A DNA stretch of 64,000 nucleotides from Betaproteobacteria bacterium (lineage in GTDB: Bacteria; Pseudomonadota; Gammaproteobacteria; Burkholderiales; Burkholderiaceae_C), in the NCBI GenBank assembly GCA_025356445.1, contig JANXSZ010000009.1:1-64000 (forward strand). The letters run 5' to 3'. Positions 44,862-53,537 of this stretch are shown here, piece after piece; positions within the stretch are counted from its first letter, which is position 1, and each line of letters begins with the position of its first letter. Under the pieces are notes generated by a model. The model was not told where the DNA came from and searched no databases. It saw nothing but the letters and a program-made list of their open reading frames with translations. Position numbers and translations under genes: made by a program.

Positions 44862-45167
44862 TCAGTGCATCACTACCGGGTTTTGTGCCAGCTCGGCGTA
44901 GCGGTCCAGCGTGTCTTCCACCTCTTCTTGGGTGGGGGTGTCTTTTTGCCAGGCGAGGATCTGCATTTGAAACAGTTCAGCCCATGAGCCATCCAGATAC
45001 AGCTCTTTGCCCGAGCGTTTGTCCACAATCTCAAAGCCGTGGCGCGCCATGGCGGGGAGTTTGCGGCCTTCGTTGTCTTCAAGCAGGTCGTTTTTGCCCA
45101 TCAGTGAGGGCTGGTCGGTTTGCACATGCACAACCACAAAGGATTCAGAGTCGTAAAGCATTTGCAT
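44862..45167 (-). CDS. DUF3567 protein (Burkholderiales-specific)
   Basis: A 101-residue protein of the DUF3567 family, which I know mainly from Burkholderiales. The sequence begins MQMLYDSESFVVVHVQTD and has ARHGFEIVDKRSGKELYLDG in the middle. It ends in an acidic helix (TPTQEEVEDTLDRYAELA). No enzyme motif is recognised. The following upstream gap (45168-45282) is short and shows nothing else. Its presence supports the taxonomic call. Confidence 0.85.
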   Translation of the reverse strand: MQMLYDSESFVVVHVQTDQPSLMGKNDLLEDNEGRKLPAMARHGFEIVDKRSGKELYLDGSWAELFQMQILAWQKDTPTQEEVEDTLDRYAELAQNPVVMH

Positions 45168-45282
45168 GGTGTTGTTCTTTCTGCTTTGTTAGATGGACTG
45201 CCGAGGTCGAAATTCAAGTTGGATGCGTGCCTTCAGTATGCAGGCTTTCCGAACCTCTTAAGCGGTAAAGAAGCGTAACTTT

Positions 45283-46341
45283 CTAGGGTGTTGCCACTGA
45301 TTTGAGCCGCAATTGAACAAAGTCGCCGTTATCTTGTGTCAAGCGCAGCTGCACGGGCAGGTAGGCGAGGTCGGATGCCAGCCACACGTCGACCCGCACA
45401 TCGTGTTCGCGCTGCGGGACGCGGCTGAGTTTGCGGGCTTTGTGGTCGCCTTCGGGCAGTGCCAGGGTTTGTTCTTCACCCACGGTAAAGCGCCAGTCGT
45501 CGGCATCCTTGGGGCCTATGGTCTGGATGCTGATGCTGCTGCCCACGGGGTAACGCTGCGGGGCGCCGGCCAGCAGGCTGCCAAGTTGCAGCAGCACGCT
45601 CAGGCGGTCTTGCGCACCTGGCAGCAAGGCGGCGTCTGGTGTGTTGGCGCTGAAGCTGATGATGCCCTTGTCGCGCTCGAAATGTGCTGCGACCTCGGTT
45701 TTGACCTTGTCGCTGAAGCGTTGGGGGGCCAGGCCTTCAGCCGTCAGCTGTCCGGTACTGGTCTGGATGCGCGAACCCAGCAAGAACGCGGTGATGGCCA
45801 GCCGGGCGTTGTAGCTGCTGCCGTCTTGCGTCCACAGCAAATCGGCATTGGCGCTGTAGGGGAATCTCTTGGCTTCGCCGGACACGTCAAACAGCAAATG
45901 CCGCGAGCCGGGAAGGCGCACGGCGGCGGTGTGGCTGCCGGGGGTGCTGGGTTTGGTTGTGGTGGTGTTGCTGCTGCTGCTGCTGTCTGCTACGTAATTG
46001 GTAGCTATATACGAACTGTCTGTCTGCTGTAAACCGTGATCAGTCTCGATAACTGAATCGCTGTAGGGGGTGTGGGCTGTGGCAGGCTGCATCAAAGGTC
46101 GCGTTGCGTGCTGAGGGGCTCGTGCCTGCGTGCTGGGCTGGGACGCAGGGGCTTCTTCAACAGCGGTGGTGGGGGCAGACGGCGCTGCGATGGCCCGTGT
46201 CGTGAACGCCGTCAGAGGTACAGGTTTGGTGCGAAATCCGCTGGGTGCGCCCATCAGCAGCGCTGCATGTGCTATCACTACGGTAGCGACTAACGCCGCC
46301 AGCGTGGTGCGGGACAGCAGCGGTGGGGGGCGGTTTGTCAA
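45283..46341 (-). CDS. DUF3108 envelope protein
   Basis: A 352-residue protein with an N-terminal hydrophobic anchor (TLAALVATVVIAHAALLMG). A Pro/Ala/Ser/Thr-rich spacer (~residues 35-135) follows, then a beta-rich DUF3108 domain. Domain markers are FPYSANADLLWTQDGSSYNA and DVWLASDLAYLPVQLRLTQ. It is predicted periplasmic and membrane-tethered. The start codon overlaps the IclR stop (ATGA), so it is translated with that regulator. The spacer contains one copy of the 17-nt dispersed repeat. Function is unknown. Confidence 0.82.
   Translation of the reverse strand: MTNRPPPLLSRTTLAALVATVVIAHAALLMGAPSGFRTKPVPLTAFTTRAIAAPSAPTTAVEEAPASQPSTQARAPQHATRPLMQPATAHTPYSDSVIETDHGLQQTDSSYIATNYVADSSSSSNTTTTKPSTPGSHTAAVRLPGSRHLLFDVSGEAKRFPYSANADLLWTQDGSSYNARLAITAFLLGSRIQTSTGQLTAEGLAPQRFSDKVKTEVAAHFERDKGIISFSANTPDAALLPGAQDRLSVLLQLGSLLAGAPQRYPVGSSISIQTIGPKDADDWRFTVGEEQTLALPEGDHKARKLSRVPQREHDVRVDVWLASDLAYLPVQLRLTQDNGDFVQLRLKSVATP
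45989..46005 (-). repeat. 17-nt dispersed repeat (GCTA-N9-TAGC), copy in DUF3108 gene
   Basis: GCTACGTAATTGGTAGC on the plus strand. On the coding strand it reads Ala-Thr-Asn-Tyr-Val-Ala, in the low-complexity spacer. Confidence 0.6.
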
Positions 46342-47120
46342 GGCATGTACCCCAAATCCGCAGACAGTTGCGCAGCCGCCGTACGCAAGGCCGTGGCCAC
46401 ACTGGCGTCCCAGTCCACATCCAATGTCGCCGCCGAACCCAGCACGACCAAGCCCAGTGCCATGTGCTGGTCGGCATCAAACACCGGGGCACAAAACCCC
46501 ACAATGCCCGGCAACAGGGTGTCCACCACCCGTGCCATACCGCGCGCGCGCACATCCGCCAGCACGGCTTGCACCTGTTCTGGGGTGTTGGGCAGATCAC
46601 GGCGTGCCGATTTTTGAGCTTGTGCCAGCTCGGTGTGCAGCATCGCCGCGATGGCCTCGGGCAGCGCGTAGGCGGCAAAGCAGCGGCCTGTGGCCGACGA
46701 CAACAGGGGCATCACGTCACCCAGACGCAAGCTGACCGTGACAGCGAGCTGCGATTCTTCCCAATGCACAATGGTGGGCCCGTGGTTGCCCCAGACCGCC
46801 AGCGCCAGCGTGTGGTGGCCGACTTGCTCCAGCAAAGCAGGCACCCGTTCGCGGGCCATTTTCATGCTGTCAAGCCTCGCAAGAGAAGCAAGCCCTAACT
46901 TGAGTGCGGCTGGCCCCAGGTCATACCGGGTGTTGCCACTGTCTTGCACCACCAAGCCTAAGCGCTGAAAACTCACCAGATAGCGGTGCGCTTTGGCCGC
47001 GCTCATGCCCGCTGTGGCGGCCAGGTCGCGCAACATCAGTGGCCCGTGTGCTTGTGCCAAAACCTCTAACAGCGTGAAGCCGACTTCGACCGATTGAATG
47101 CCTGCGCGTGTTTTTTCCAT
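46338..47120 (-). CDS. IclR-family transcriptional regulator
   Basis: A 260-residue IclR-type regulator. The N-terminal winged helix-turn-helix is in MLRDLAATAGMSAAKAHRYL, and the C-terminal effector domain has the segment GIVGFCAPVFDADQHMALGL. It is divergent from a fumarylacetoacetate hydrolase-like gene, with a palindrome in the shared 150-nt region, so it probably controls that gene. The DUF3108 gene overlaps its 3' end by 4 nt. Confidence 0.87.
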   Translation of the reverse strand: MEKTRAGIQSVEVGFTLLEVLAQAHGPLMLRDLAATAGMSAAKAHRYLVSFQRLGLVVQDSGNTRYDLGPAALKLGLASLARLDSMKMARERVPALLEQVGHHTLALAVWGNHGPTIVHWEESQLAVTVSLRLGDVMPLLSSATGRCFAAYALPEAIAAMLHTELAQAQKSARRDLPNTPEQVQAVLADVRARGMARVVDTLLPGIVGFCAPVFDADQHMALGLVVLGSAATLDVDWDASVATALRTAAAQLSADLGYMP

Positions 47121-47145
47121 AGGTGTGATTGTCGGTGTTCTGTTA

Positions 47146-47185
47146 AAATTTCGATTAGAGGAATTAATTTAACTAAACGAAATTT
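47146..47185. promoter_or_regulatory. Probable IclR operator between the divergent genes
   Basis: The arms AAATTTCGATTAG and CTAAACGAAATTT match in 12 of 13 bp and are 14 nt apart. The block is strongly AT-rich compared with its surroundings and lies in the region shared by the two divergent genes. This is where an IclR dimer would bind. Confidence 0.6.
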
Positions 47186-47270
47186 AGAGAAATTAAAAGA
47201 AGTTTTTCCTCGACTCGGTTTTTTGAAGATTTTGTTTGTCAACGCGCCTGCCCCTCAAGATGGAGACACC

Positions 47271-48314
47271 ATGAAACTTGCTACCTACAAAGACGGTTCC
47301 CGCGACGGCCAACTGATTGTCGTCTCACGCGACCTCAGTACCGCGCACTACGCCACGGGCATCGCTACCAAGATGCAGCAGTTGTTGGACGATTGGGGCT
47401 TCATCAGCCCGCAGCTGCAAGACCTGTACGAGACCCTGAACCGTGCTGTGGACGGCACTTCCAGTGCCAGCAAAGTCCGCCACGCCTTCCCGTTCGACCC
47501 CCAGCAATGCATGGCCCCGCTGCCCCGTGCCTACCAATGGGCTGATGGCTCGGCCTACCTGAACCACGTCGAGCTGGTGCGTGCTGCCCGTGACAGCGAA
47601 GTGCCGCAGAGCTTTTACGCCGACCCGCTGATGTACCAGGGAGGCAGCGATGATTTCATCGGCCCGCGCGACAACATCGTTTGCGCCAGTGAGGCCTTTG
47701 GCATTGACTTTGAAGCCGAAATCGCCGTCATCACCGGTGACGTGCGCATGAACAGCAGCCCCGAGCAAGCGCTGGACGGCATCCGTTTGGTGATGCTGGC
47801 CAACGATGTGAGCCTGCGCAACTTGATCCCGAATGAACTCGCCAAAGGTTTTGGCTTCTTCCAGAGCAAACCCGCCACCGCTTTCAGCCCGGTCGCCGTT
47901 ACCCTGGATGAATTCGTCTTCAGCGGCGAAAGCGCTTGGGACAAAGGCCGCCTGCACCTCACCGTGCAGAGCACCTGGAATGGCCGCAAAGTCGGCATGT
48001 GCGACGCTGGCCCCGAGATGACTTTCCACTTCGGCCAACTCATTGCCCACATCTGTAAAACCCGCAATGTGCGTGCAGGCAGCATCGTCGGCAGCGGCAC
48101 GGTCAGCAACAAGGGCATTGAGACCAAGGGTAAAACCGACTGGCCCAAGGGCTACAGCTGCATCGCCGAGAAGCGGGCGATTGAAACCATCCAGGACGGC
48201 AAGCCCAAAACTGCGTTCATGAAGTACGGCGACACCATCCGTATCGAGGTGAAGGGGCGCGATGGGATGAGCGTGTTCGGCGCGATTGACCAAGAGGTGG
48301 TGGCGTTGAGCTGA
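47271..48314 (+). CDS. Fumarylacetoacetate hydrolase family protein
   Basis: A 347-residue FAH-superfamily hydrolase with an N-terminal segment (residues 1-~80) typical of the short bacterial fumarylacetoacetase form. Metal ligands are the acidic residues in GIDFEAEIAVITGDV and ANDVSLRNLI. The late segment GSIVGSGTVSNKGIETKG is conserved. Fumarylacetoacetase would cut fumarylacetoacetate to fumarate and acetoacetate in tyrosine breakdown, but no homogentisate dioxygenase is present. Other acylpyruvate substrates are possible. TGGAGACACC precedes ATG 47271; the longer frame to 47094 runs into the IclR gene. Confidence 0.85.
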   Translation: MKLATYKDGSRDGQLIVVSRDLSTAHYATGIATKMQQLLDDWGFISPQLQDLYETLNRAVDGTSSASKVRHAFPFDPQQCMAPLPRAYQWADGSAYLNHVELVRAARDSEVPQSFYADPLMYQGGSDDFIGPRDNIVCASEAFGIDFEAEIAVITGDVRMNSSPEQALDGIRLVMLANDVSLRNLIPNELAKGFGFFQSKPATAFSPVAVTLDEFVFSGESAWDKGRLHLTVQSTWNGRKVGMCDAGPEMTFHFGQLIAHICKTRNVRAGSIVGSGTVSNKGIETKGKTDWPKGYSCIAEKRAIETIQDGKPKTAFMKYGDTIRIEVKGRDGMSVFGAIDQEVVALS

Positions 48315-48332
48315 GGCCGCTATGGCGCGGTG

Positions 48333-48746
48333 TTACGAGGCGTACAAGCTCGCCATCGACGCCAACCCCTTGATCTCAATCGGGTTGCCAAACGGATCAC
48401 AAAAAAACATCGTCCACTGCTCTGCGGGCTCACCGGGGTAGCGCACTTGCGGTGGCAGTACAAATACAGTCCCGGCCGCCTGTAGCCGCACCGCCAGCGC
48501 TTGCCAATCGGCGAGTTGCAGCACCAGCCCGAAATGCGGCATGGGTACAAGGTGTTCGCCGACACGGCCTGTGCGTGTTGTTTTGAATGGCTCGCCCAGG
48601 TGCAGCGAAATCTGGTGGCTGAAGAAATCAAAATCCACCCAGGTGTCGGTGCTGCGCCCTTCTGCGCAGCCCAGGGTGTCGCCATAAAAGCGGCGTGCGG
48701 TGGCAAGATCAGTCACGTGGAAGGCGAGATGGAAGAGGCTTTTCAT
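48333..48746 (-). CDS. VOC-family (glyoxalase/dioxygenase-like) protein
   Basis: A 137-residue vicinal-oxygen-chelate fold protein. It has the paired beta-alpha-beta units of the family: FHLAFHVTDLATARRFYGDT at the N-terminus and MFFCDPFGNPIEIKGL at the C-terminus. Metal-binding candidates are His8 or His11 and the Glu of the last unit. Members can be glyoxalases, dioxygenases or resistance proteins; substrate is unknown. It converges on the FAH-like gene. Confidence 0.82.
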   Translation of the reverse strand: MKSLFHLAFHVTDLATARRFYGDTLGCAEGRSTDTWVDFDFFSHQISLHLGEPFKTTRTGRVGEHLVPMPHFGLVLQLADWQALAVRLQAAGTVFVLPPQVRYPGEPAEQWTMFFCDPFGNPIEIKGLASMASLYAS

Positions 48747-48822
48747 GGGGGCTTTCTGGTATGAGGGCTATTTTGCATTCAGAGGAGGGGTACGCGTGAT
48801 CCACCCTGCCATAATTCGACCC

Positions 48823-49200
48823 ATGTCCCCCCTGCAATCCCTGCGCCAAGCCCACCACATTGCACGCCTGATGCTCGTGTGGTTCATGCTGGCCATCGGT
48901 GTTGCCGTCGCGTCCCCCATGGTCAACCCACAGGCGGTGGAGCTGATTTGCTCAGGCTCTGGCGGCATGAAGGTGCTCATCAAGACGGACGATGGGGTCA
49001 AAGAGGTTTCGGGCACTGGCGTTAGCCACACGCTGGATTGCCCCATGTGCGCGGCCATCGGTGCACCGCCTCCTGTGGTCAAACACACGGCTGAGCCTTT
49101 TCAGCCGTTGTCGTATGCGCTGGGCAGCCTGCCGAGCGCCATCATCGCGGCCCGCACGGCGGCCCCTCCTCCGGGCCGTGGGCCACCGGTTTTCTCCTGA
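48823..49200 (+). CDS. DUF2946 protein, probable copper-related
   Basis: A 125-residue protein of the DUF2946 family. It has an N-terminal hydrophobic anchor (ARLMLVWFMLAIGVAVASP) followed by a Cys-containing region (ELICSGSGGMKVL and LDCPMCAAIG). The CPMC and LIC motifs could bind copper. It ends in a Pro/Arg-rich tail. DUF2946 genes commonly sit next to copper-related TonB receptors, which is the case here. It lies 77 nt before the receptor. ATG 48823 is used because the hydrophobic helix begins soon after. Confidence 0.75.
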   Translation: MSPLQSLRQAHHIARLMLVWFMLAIGVAVASPMVNPQAVELICSGSGGMKVLIKTDDGVKEVSGTGVSHTLDCPMCAAIGAPPPVVKHTAEPFQPLSYALGSLPSAIIAARTAAPPPGRGPPVFS

Positions 49201-49277
49201 ACTATTGAATTGATAGCGCCTCCAGCACATCCAGTGTGCTGCAGAGGCTGATTTCCTTTAGATTTTGGAGTGTCCCC

Positions 49278-51632
49278 ATGCGGAAGAACCGTGTTGCTGT
49301 GGCTGTTGCCATGGCGTTTCCCTTTGCGCCTTTTCTCATCGTTCCTTTTTTCGCGTCTGCAGCCCAAGCACAGACCACAACATCCGCCACCTCATCGACA
49401 TCTTCGGCTGACGTGCCCGTCAAAAGCCTAGGCAGCGTCACGGTCAACAGTGGCCGTCCGACCTCGTTGCCTGCACAGATTCCCACCACCATCGAGGGCA
49501 TCACCGGGGCGCAGATCGAGCAAACTGTCAATGCCACCGATGCCGAAGACGCGCTCAAGTACCTGCCCAGCCTGAACGTGCGCAAACGCTACATCGGCGA
49601 TTACAACCACGCTGTGCTGGCCTCCCGCGCCACGGGCACCGACCGCAGTGCCCGCTCGCTGGTCTATGCCGACGGTATTGCGCTGGCGAATCTGCTGGGC
49701 AACGGGGCAGGCTACACGCCGCGCTGGGGCTTGGTGACGCCGGAAGAGATCGAGCGGGTGGATGTGCTCTACGGCCCGTATTCCGCCGCGTACGCGGGAA
49801 ACTCTGTGGGTGCGGTGGTCGATTTCCAAACCCGTATGCCGACCCAGTTTGAGGCGCACGCCAAAATCGGCTTTGCCAGCTCGGATTTTTCGCAGTACGG
49901 CAGCAACGGCAATTTCTCGGGCAACCAAGCCAGTGCCTCTGTGGGCAACAAAAACGGCGACTGGTCGTGGTTTTTGAACATGAACCGCCTCGACAGCAAT
50001 GGCCAGCCTCTGGTCTTCCCTGCCAAACTGGTAAGCGCGGGCACTGTCAGTGCCGCTGGCACGCCTGTCACCGGGGCGATTCTGGACAAAAACCCGCAGA
50101 ACGCCGACTGGCTGGTGCTGGGTTCCACCACCCAGTACCACACCGTACAAGAGCATGTGAAGGCCAAGGTGGCGTATGACTTCTCGCCCACTGTGCGCGC
50201 CAGCTACACCCTGGGCTGGTGGGGCAACACCTCGACGAGCACCGGCGAGAGCTACCTGCGCGATGCAGCGGGCAAGCCGGTGTACAGCGGCAACGTCAAC
50301 ATCAATGGCCGCCAGTACACGCTGGCGAACACCGATATTTCCACCAACCGTGCCCGGCTGGAACATGTCATCCATGGCCTGAGCCTCAAGTCCAACACCA
50401 AGGGTGTGTTTGACTATGAAGTCGCAGCCAGCCTTTACAACTACGCCAAAGACGAATCCCGTGCGCCCACCGTTGCTTTGCCTGCTGCGCTGAACGGTGG
50501 TGCAGGCCGCACCACCGATATGGCCGGCACCGGCTGGAACACGCTGGCCCTCAAAGGCACATGGCGGCCTGACGTAGACACCAGCCGTGCTCACGTCGTC
50601 GATTTTGGCTACCAGCGCGAGGCCTACCAGCTGCGCACCACGGTATCCGACACGGCCGACTGGATCAACGGTGCGCCTGCTGCCCGCTTTTCAGCCTTCA
50701 ACGGCAACACCAGCCTGCAAAGCCTGTATGCCCAAGACAGCTGGAAGTTTGCCCGCGACTGGAGCACCACCCTGGGGGGGCGCTTCGAGCAATGGCGTGC
50801 TTATGGCGGTGAACTGGGCAGCGCATCCAGCCTGCTGGGTTTGGCCGCGCGCAAAGAAACGCACTTCTCGCCCAAAGCCGCCATCGCCCACCAGCTGACC
50901 CCCGTGTGGGCCTTGAAAGCCGCCACGGGCCGTGCCGTGCGTATGCCCACCGTGGCTGAGCTGTACCAGGGCTCGGTGACGGCGAACGCCATCGTCAACA
51001 ACGACCCCAACCTGAAACCAGAGCGCTCGTGGTCTACCGAGTTCAGCGCTGAGCGTGACCTGGGCAATGGCTTGCTCAGAACCACGGTGTTCCATGAGGA
51101 CACCCGCGACGCGCTGTATTCGCAGACCAATGTCAGCGTGCTGCCCACCGTCACCAACATCCAGAACATCGACCGCATCCGCACGGTGGGCCTGGAACTG
51201 GCGTATTCGGCGACCGATGTGGGCACCGCGTGGGGTGTGCGGGGCTTGGACCTCAGCAGCAGCCTGACCTACGCCGACGCCAAAATCACCGCCAACGCCA
51301 AAAACCCCGCGAGCGTGGGCAAACGCGCCCCCCGCGTGCCCGACTGGCGTGCCAGCTTCGTCGCCACCTACAAGCCTACCGAAACTTGGAGCACCACTTT
51401 CGGGCTGCGCTACAGCGGCACGCAGTACAGCCAGCTGGACAACAGCGACACCAACGGCATGACCTACCAAGGTGTCAGCAGCTACCTCGTGGCCGACGTG
51501 CGGGCGCGTTACCGCATCGCCAAACAGTGGACGGCGAGCGTGGGCATCGACAACCTGAACAACGCCAAATACTGGGCGTTCCACCCGTACACGCAGCGCA
51601 CCTTGGTGGCTGAGTTGAAATTTGACCTGTAA
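49278..51632 (+). CDS. TonB-dependent outer-membrane receptor, probable copper receptor
   Basis: A 784-residue TonB-dependent receptor. The signal peptide (VAVAMAFPFAPFLIVPF ... AQA) is followed by a plug domain (residues ~60-180) with ALKYLPSLNVRKRY and IERVDVLYGPYSAAYAGNSV. The C-terminal beta barrel ends in YTQRTLVAELKFDL with a final aromatic-hydrophobic pair. GGAG lies upstream of ATG 49278. Neighbouring DUF2946, YcnI and PCuAC genes all relate to copper, so it is probably an OprC/NosA-like copper importer. The ligand is inferred from context, not from sequence. Confidence 0.88.
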   Translation: MRKNRVAVAVAMAFPFAPFLIVPFFASAAQAQTTTSATSSTSSADVPVKSLGSVTVNSGRPTSLPAQIPTTIEGITGAQIEQTVNATDAEDALKYLPSLNVRKRYIGDYNHAVLASRATGTDRSARSLVYADGIALANLLGNGAGYTPRWGLVTPEEIERVDVLYGPYSAAYAGNSVGAVVDFQTRMPTQFEAHAKIGFASSDFSQYGSNGNFSGNQASASVGNKNGDWSWFLNMNRLDSNGQPLVFPAKLVSAGTVSAAGTPVTGAILDKNPQNADWLVLGSTTQYHTVQEHVKAKVAYDFSPTVRASYTLGWWGNTSTSTGESYLRDAAGKPVYSGNVNINGRQYTLANTDISTNRARLEHVIHGLSLKSNTKGVFDYEVAASLYNYAKDESRAPTVALPAALNGGAGRTTDMAGTGWNTLALKGTWRPDVDTSRAHVVDFGYQREAYQLRTTVSDTADWINGAPAARFSAFNGNTSLQSLYAQDSWKFARDWSTTLGGRFEQWRAYGGELGSASSLLGLAARKETHFSPKAAIAHQLTPVWALKAATGRAVRMPTVAELYQGSVTANAIVNNDPNLKPERSWSTEFSAERDLGNGLLRTTVFHEDTRDALYSQTNVSVLPTVTNIQNIDRIRTVGLELAYSATDVGTAWGVRGLDLSSSLTYADAKITANAKNPASVGKRAPRVPDWRASFVATYKPTETWSTTFGLRYSGTQYSQLDNSDTNGMTYQGVSSYLVADVRARYRIAKQWTASVGIDNLNNAKYWAFHPYTQRTLVAELKFDL

Positions 51633-51648
51633 AAAACGACAACACACC

Positions 51649-52200
51649 ATGAAAACTATCAAATTCATAGCTGCCAGTGCCCTGCTGGCTTGCACAGCAA
51701 GCACGTTCGCCCATGTGGTGCTTGACCAACCCATGGCCATGGCCGGCAGCAGCTACCGCGCCGTCTTCAAAGTCGCCCACGGCTGCGAAGGCCTGCCTAC
51801 CACGGGGCTGGCTGTGCTGATTCCCGCTGGTGTGCAAGGGGCCAAGCCCATGCCCAAACCCGGTTGGGCCTTGGCTGTGCGTACCGACAAGCTGGCGGTG
51901 CCCTACACCAGCCACGGCAAAACCGTGTCAGAGGACGTGACCGAGATCCGCTGGACAGCACAAAGCAAAGACGCAGCTTTGCCTGAAGCCCATTACGACG
52001 AGTTCATCCTGCGTGCCACGCTGCCCGCTACGGCTGGCCCGCTGTGGTTCAAAATCGTGCAAACCTGTGACGACGGCAGCCGCCAAGGCCGCAATGAGTG
52101 GACGCAAATCCCCGCCGAGGGCGTGTCCGCCAAAGGTCTGAAATCTCCCGCTGCACTGCTGCAAGTCGAGCCTGGTGCTGATCCCCATGCCCACCATTGA
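51649..52200 (+). CDS. YcnI-family (DUF1775) copper-binding protein
   Basis: A 183-residue periplasmic protein. Signal peptide cleavage after TASTFA leaves His22 as the mature N-terminus (HVVLDQPMAM), a copper ligand known in YcnI. The DUF1775 domain includes FKVAHGCEGLPTTGLAVLIP and EIRWTAQSKDAALPEAHYDE. A His-rich tail ends the protein (DPHAHH). It starts 16 nt after the receptor stop and precedes PCuAC, the usual partner. One copy of the 17-nt repeat overlaps its first codons. Confidence 0.88.
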   Translation: MKTIKFIAASALLACTASTFAHVVLDQPMAMAGSSYRAVFKVAHGCEGLPTTGLAVLIPAGVQGAKPMPKPGWALAVRTDKLAVPYTSHGKTVSEDVTEIRWTAQSKDAALPEAHYDEFILRATLPATAGPLWFKIVQTCDDGSRQGRNEWTQIPAEGVSAKGLKSPAALLQVEPGADPHAHH

Positions 52201-52210
52201 AAGATTTGCT

Positions 52211-52702
52211 ATGAAATCAAGAGCTATTCAAGCGCTGCTGACTTGCGCTACAGTCACTTCTACTTTGTTTCTCACCGCCAATGTCCATGCCCAAGCTGTG
52301 GCCGTGAAAGACGCCTGGGCGCGTGCCACGGTGCCCGGTCAAATGGCCACGGGCGTGTTCATGACGCTCACGGCCAAAGACAGTACGCAGCTGGTGGGTG
52401 TCTCCACACCCGCCGCTGATGTGGCCGAGGTGCATGAGATGAAAGTCAAGTCCTTGGGCAATGTGATGACGATGCGTGCCCTGCCCATTCTGGATTTGCC
52501 TGCGGGCAAGCCCGTGGAACTGCGACCCGGCAGCTACCACATCATGCTGATGGACTTGAAAACGCCACTGGCCCTGGGCAGCAACGTGCCCATGACCTTG
52601 GTGTTCAAGGATGCCAAGGGCGCGGAAAGCCGCATGGAACTGAAGGTGCCTGTGAACACCTCAGCCAACGGGGCCATGCCGGCGAAAGCGCACAGCCACT
52701 GA
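52211..52702 (+). CDS. PCuAC-family periplasmic copper chaperone
   Basis: A 163-residue periplasmic chaperone that carries Cu(I) to cytochrome oxidase or into uptake. The PCuAC copper motif can be read residue by residue: His75, Met77, Met86 or Met88, His110 and Met112, with the right H-x10-M and x21-H-x-M spacing. The signal peptide ends near LTANVHA. It begins 10 nt after the ycnI stop and is the last gene of the copper operon; the His-rich end (AKAHSH) may also bind metal. Confidence 0.92.
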   Translation: MKSRAIQALLTCATVTSTLFLTANVHAQAVAVKDAWARATVPGQMATGVFMTLTAKDSTQLVGVSTPAADVAEVHEMKVKSLGNVMTMRALPILDLPAGKPVELRPGSYHIMLMDLKTPLALGSNVPMTLVFKDAKGAESRMELKVPVNTSANGAMPAKAHSH

Positions 52703-52794
52703 CCACGTATTAACCACGTACTAACCGGGGTTCTCGCCGTGCCGCATTGGGGTAAGCTGTCAGTCTCTACACCCCATAATGACAGGAGACCCCC

Positions 52795-53514
52795 ATGAGC
52801 GACACCGAAAACTTCGGCTTTGGTAAATTTGTACCGGGTTTTGATTTTTTGCAAAACCTGACCAAATCCGCCAGTGCTTCCAGTGCCATTCCTAAACTGC
52901 CCAGCATGGGCGGTTGGGTTGCCCCCACGATGAACGTGGAAGACCTGGACAAGCGCATTGAAGAACTCAAGGCCGTGCAGTTTTGGCTTGATCAAAACGC
53001 CGTGGCGCTCAAAGCTACCATCCAGGCGCTGGAGGTGCAAAAAATGACGCTTGCCACCCTCAAAGGCATGAACGTCAGCATGACCGACTTGGCCAAAGCG
53101 TTCACCCTGAACACCACCCCTGCGCAAAAACCTGCCGAAGCAGCGGCCCCGGCACCCGCCCCGGCTGCGCCCAAAGCAGCTGCCCCGGTCCCAGCGCCAG
53201 AAGCAGACATCGCCAGTACCGAGGGCAAAATTGACCCTATGCAATGGTGGGGCTCGCTTACCCAGCAGTTTCAGCAGATTGCCACCACCGTGATGAAAGA
53301 CGTGGCCGACAAAACGGCAACGGCCAACCTCGCCAAAGAAAACATGGCCAAAGACGCCATCAAGGCGGCCACAGACATGGCTGCACTTGCTACTAAAACA
53401 GTAGCTGGTACAGCCCGCACAGCAAGTGCTCCTGCTAAAAAAGCAGCCAAAGCTGCGGTGAAAACCGTGGTGAAAGCAGCGGCAAAGAAAGTCGCTAAGA
53501 AATCCGCTAAATAA
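52795..53514 (+). CDS. phaM: PhaM-like PHB granule-associated protein
   Basis: A 239-residue protein matching PhaM. The N-terminal domain starts FGKFVPGFDFLQNLTKS and includes WVAPTMNVEDLDKRIEELKA and QFWLDQNAVALKATIQALEV. A Pro/Ala linker leads to a Lys/Ala-rich tail (PAKKAAKAAVKTVVKAA) that probably binds DNA. PhaM activates PHB synthase and links PHB granules to the nucleoid in Ralstonia. The 17-nt repeat copy (53389-53405) lies just before the basic tail. A ribosome site (ACAGGAGACC) precedes the ATG. PHB genes themselves are outside the window. Confidence 0.88.
   Translation: MSDTENFGFGKFVPGFDFLQNLTKSASASSAIPKLPSMGGWVAPTMNVEDLDKRIEELKAVQFWLDQNAVALKATIQALEVQKMTLATLKGMNVSMTDLAKAFTLNTTPAQKPAEAAAPAPAPAAPKAAAPVPAPEADIASTEGKIDPMQWWGSLTQQFQQIATTVMKDVADKTATANLAKENMAKDAIKAATDMAALATKTVAGTARTASAPAKKAAKAAVKTVVKAAAKKVAKKSAK
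53389..53405 (+). repeat. 17-nt dispersed repeat (GCTA-N9-TAGC), copy in phaM
   Basis: GCTACTAAAACAGTAGC, a 6-bp perfect inverted repeat with 5-nt loop, in frame as Ala-Thr-Lys-Thr-Val-Ala. Imperfect relatives lie at 51655-51671, 52208-52224 and 59322-59338. Confidence 0.6.
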
Positions 53515-53537
53515 GTTCTAAGTTTTAAGTTCGTTGC

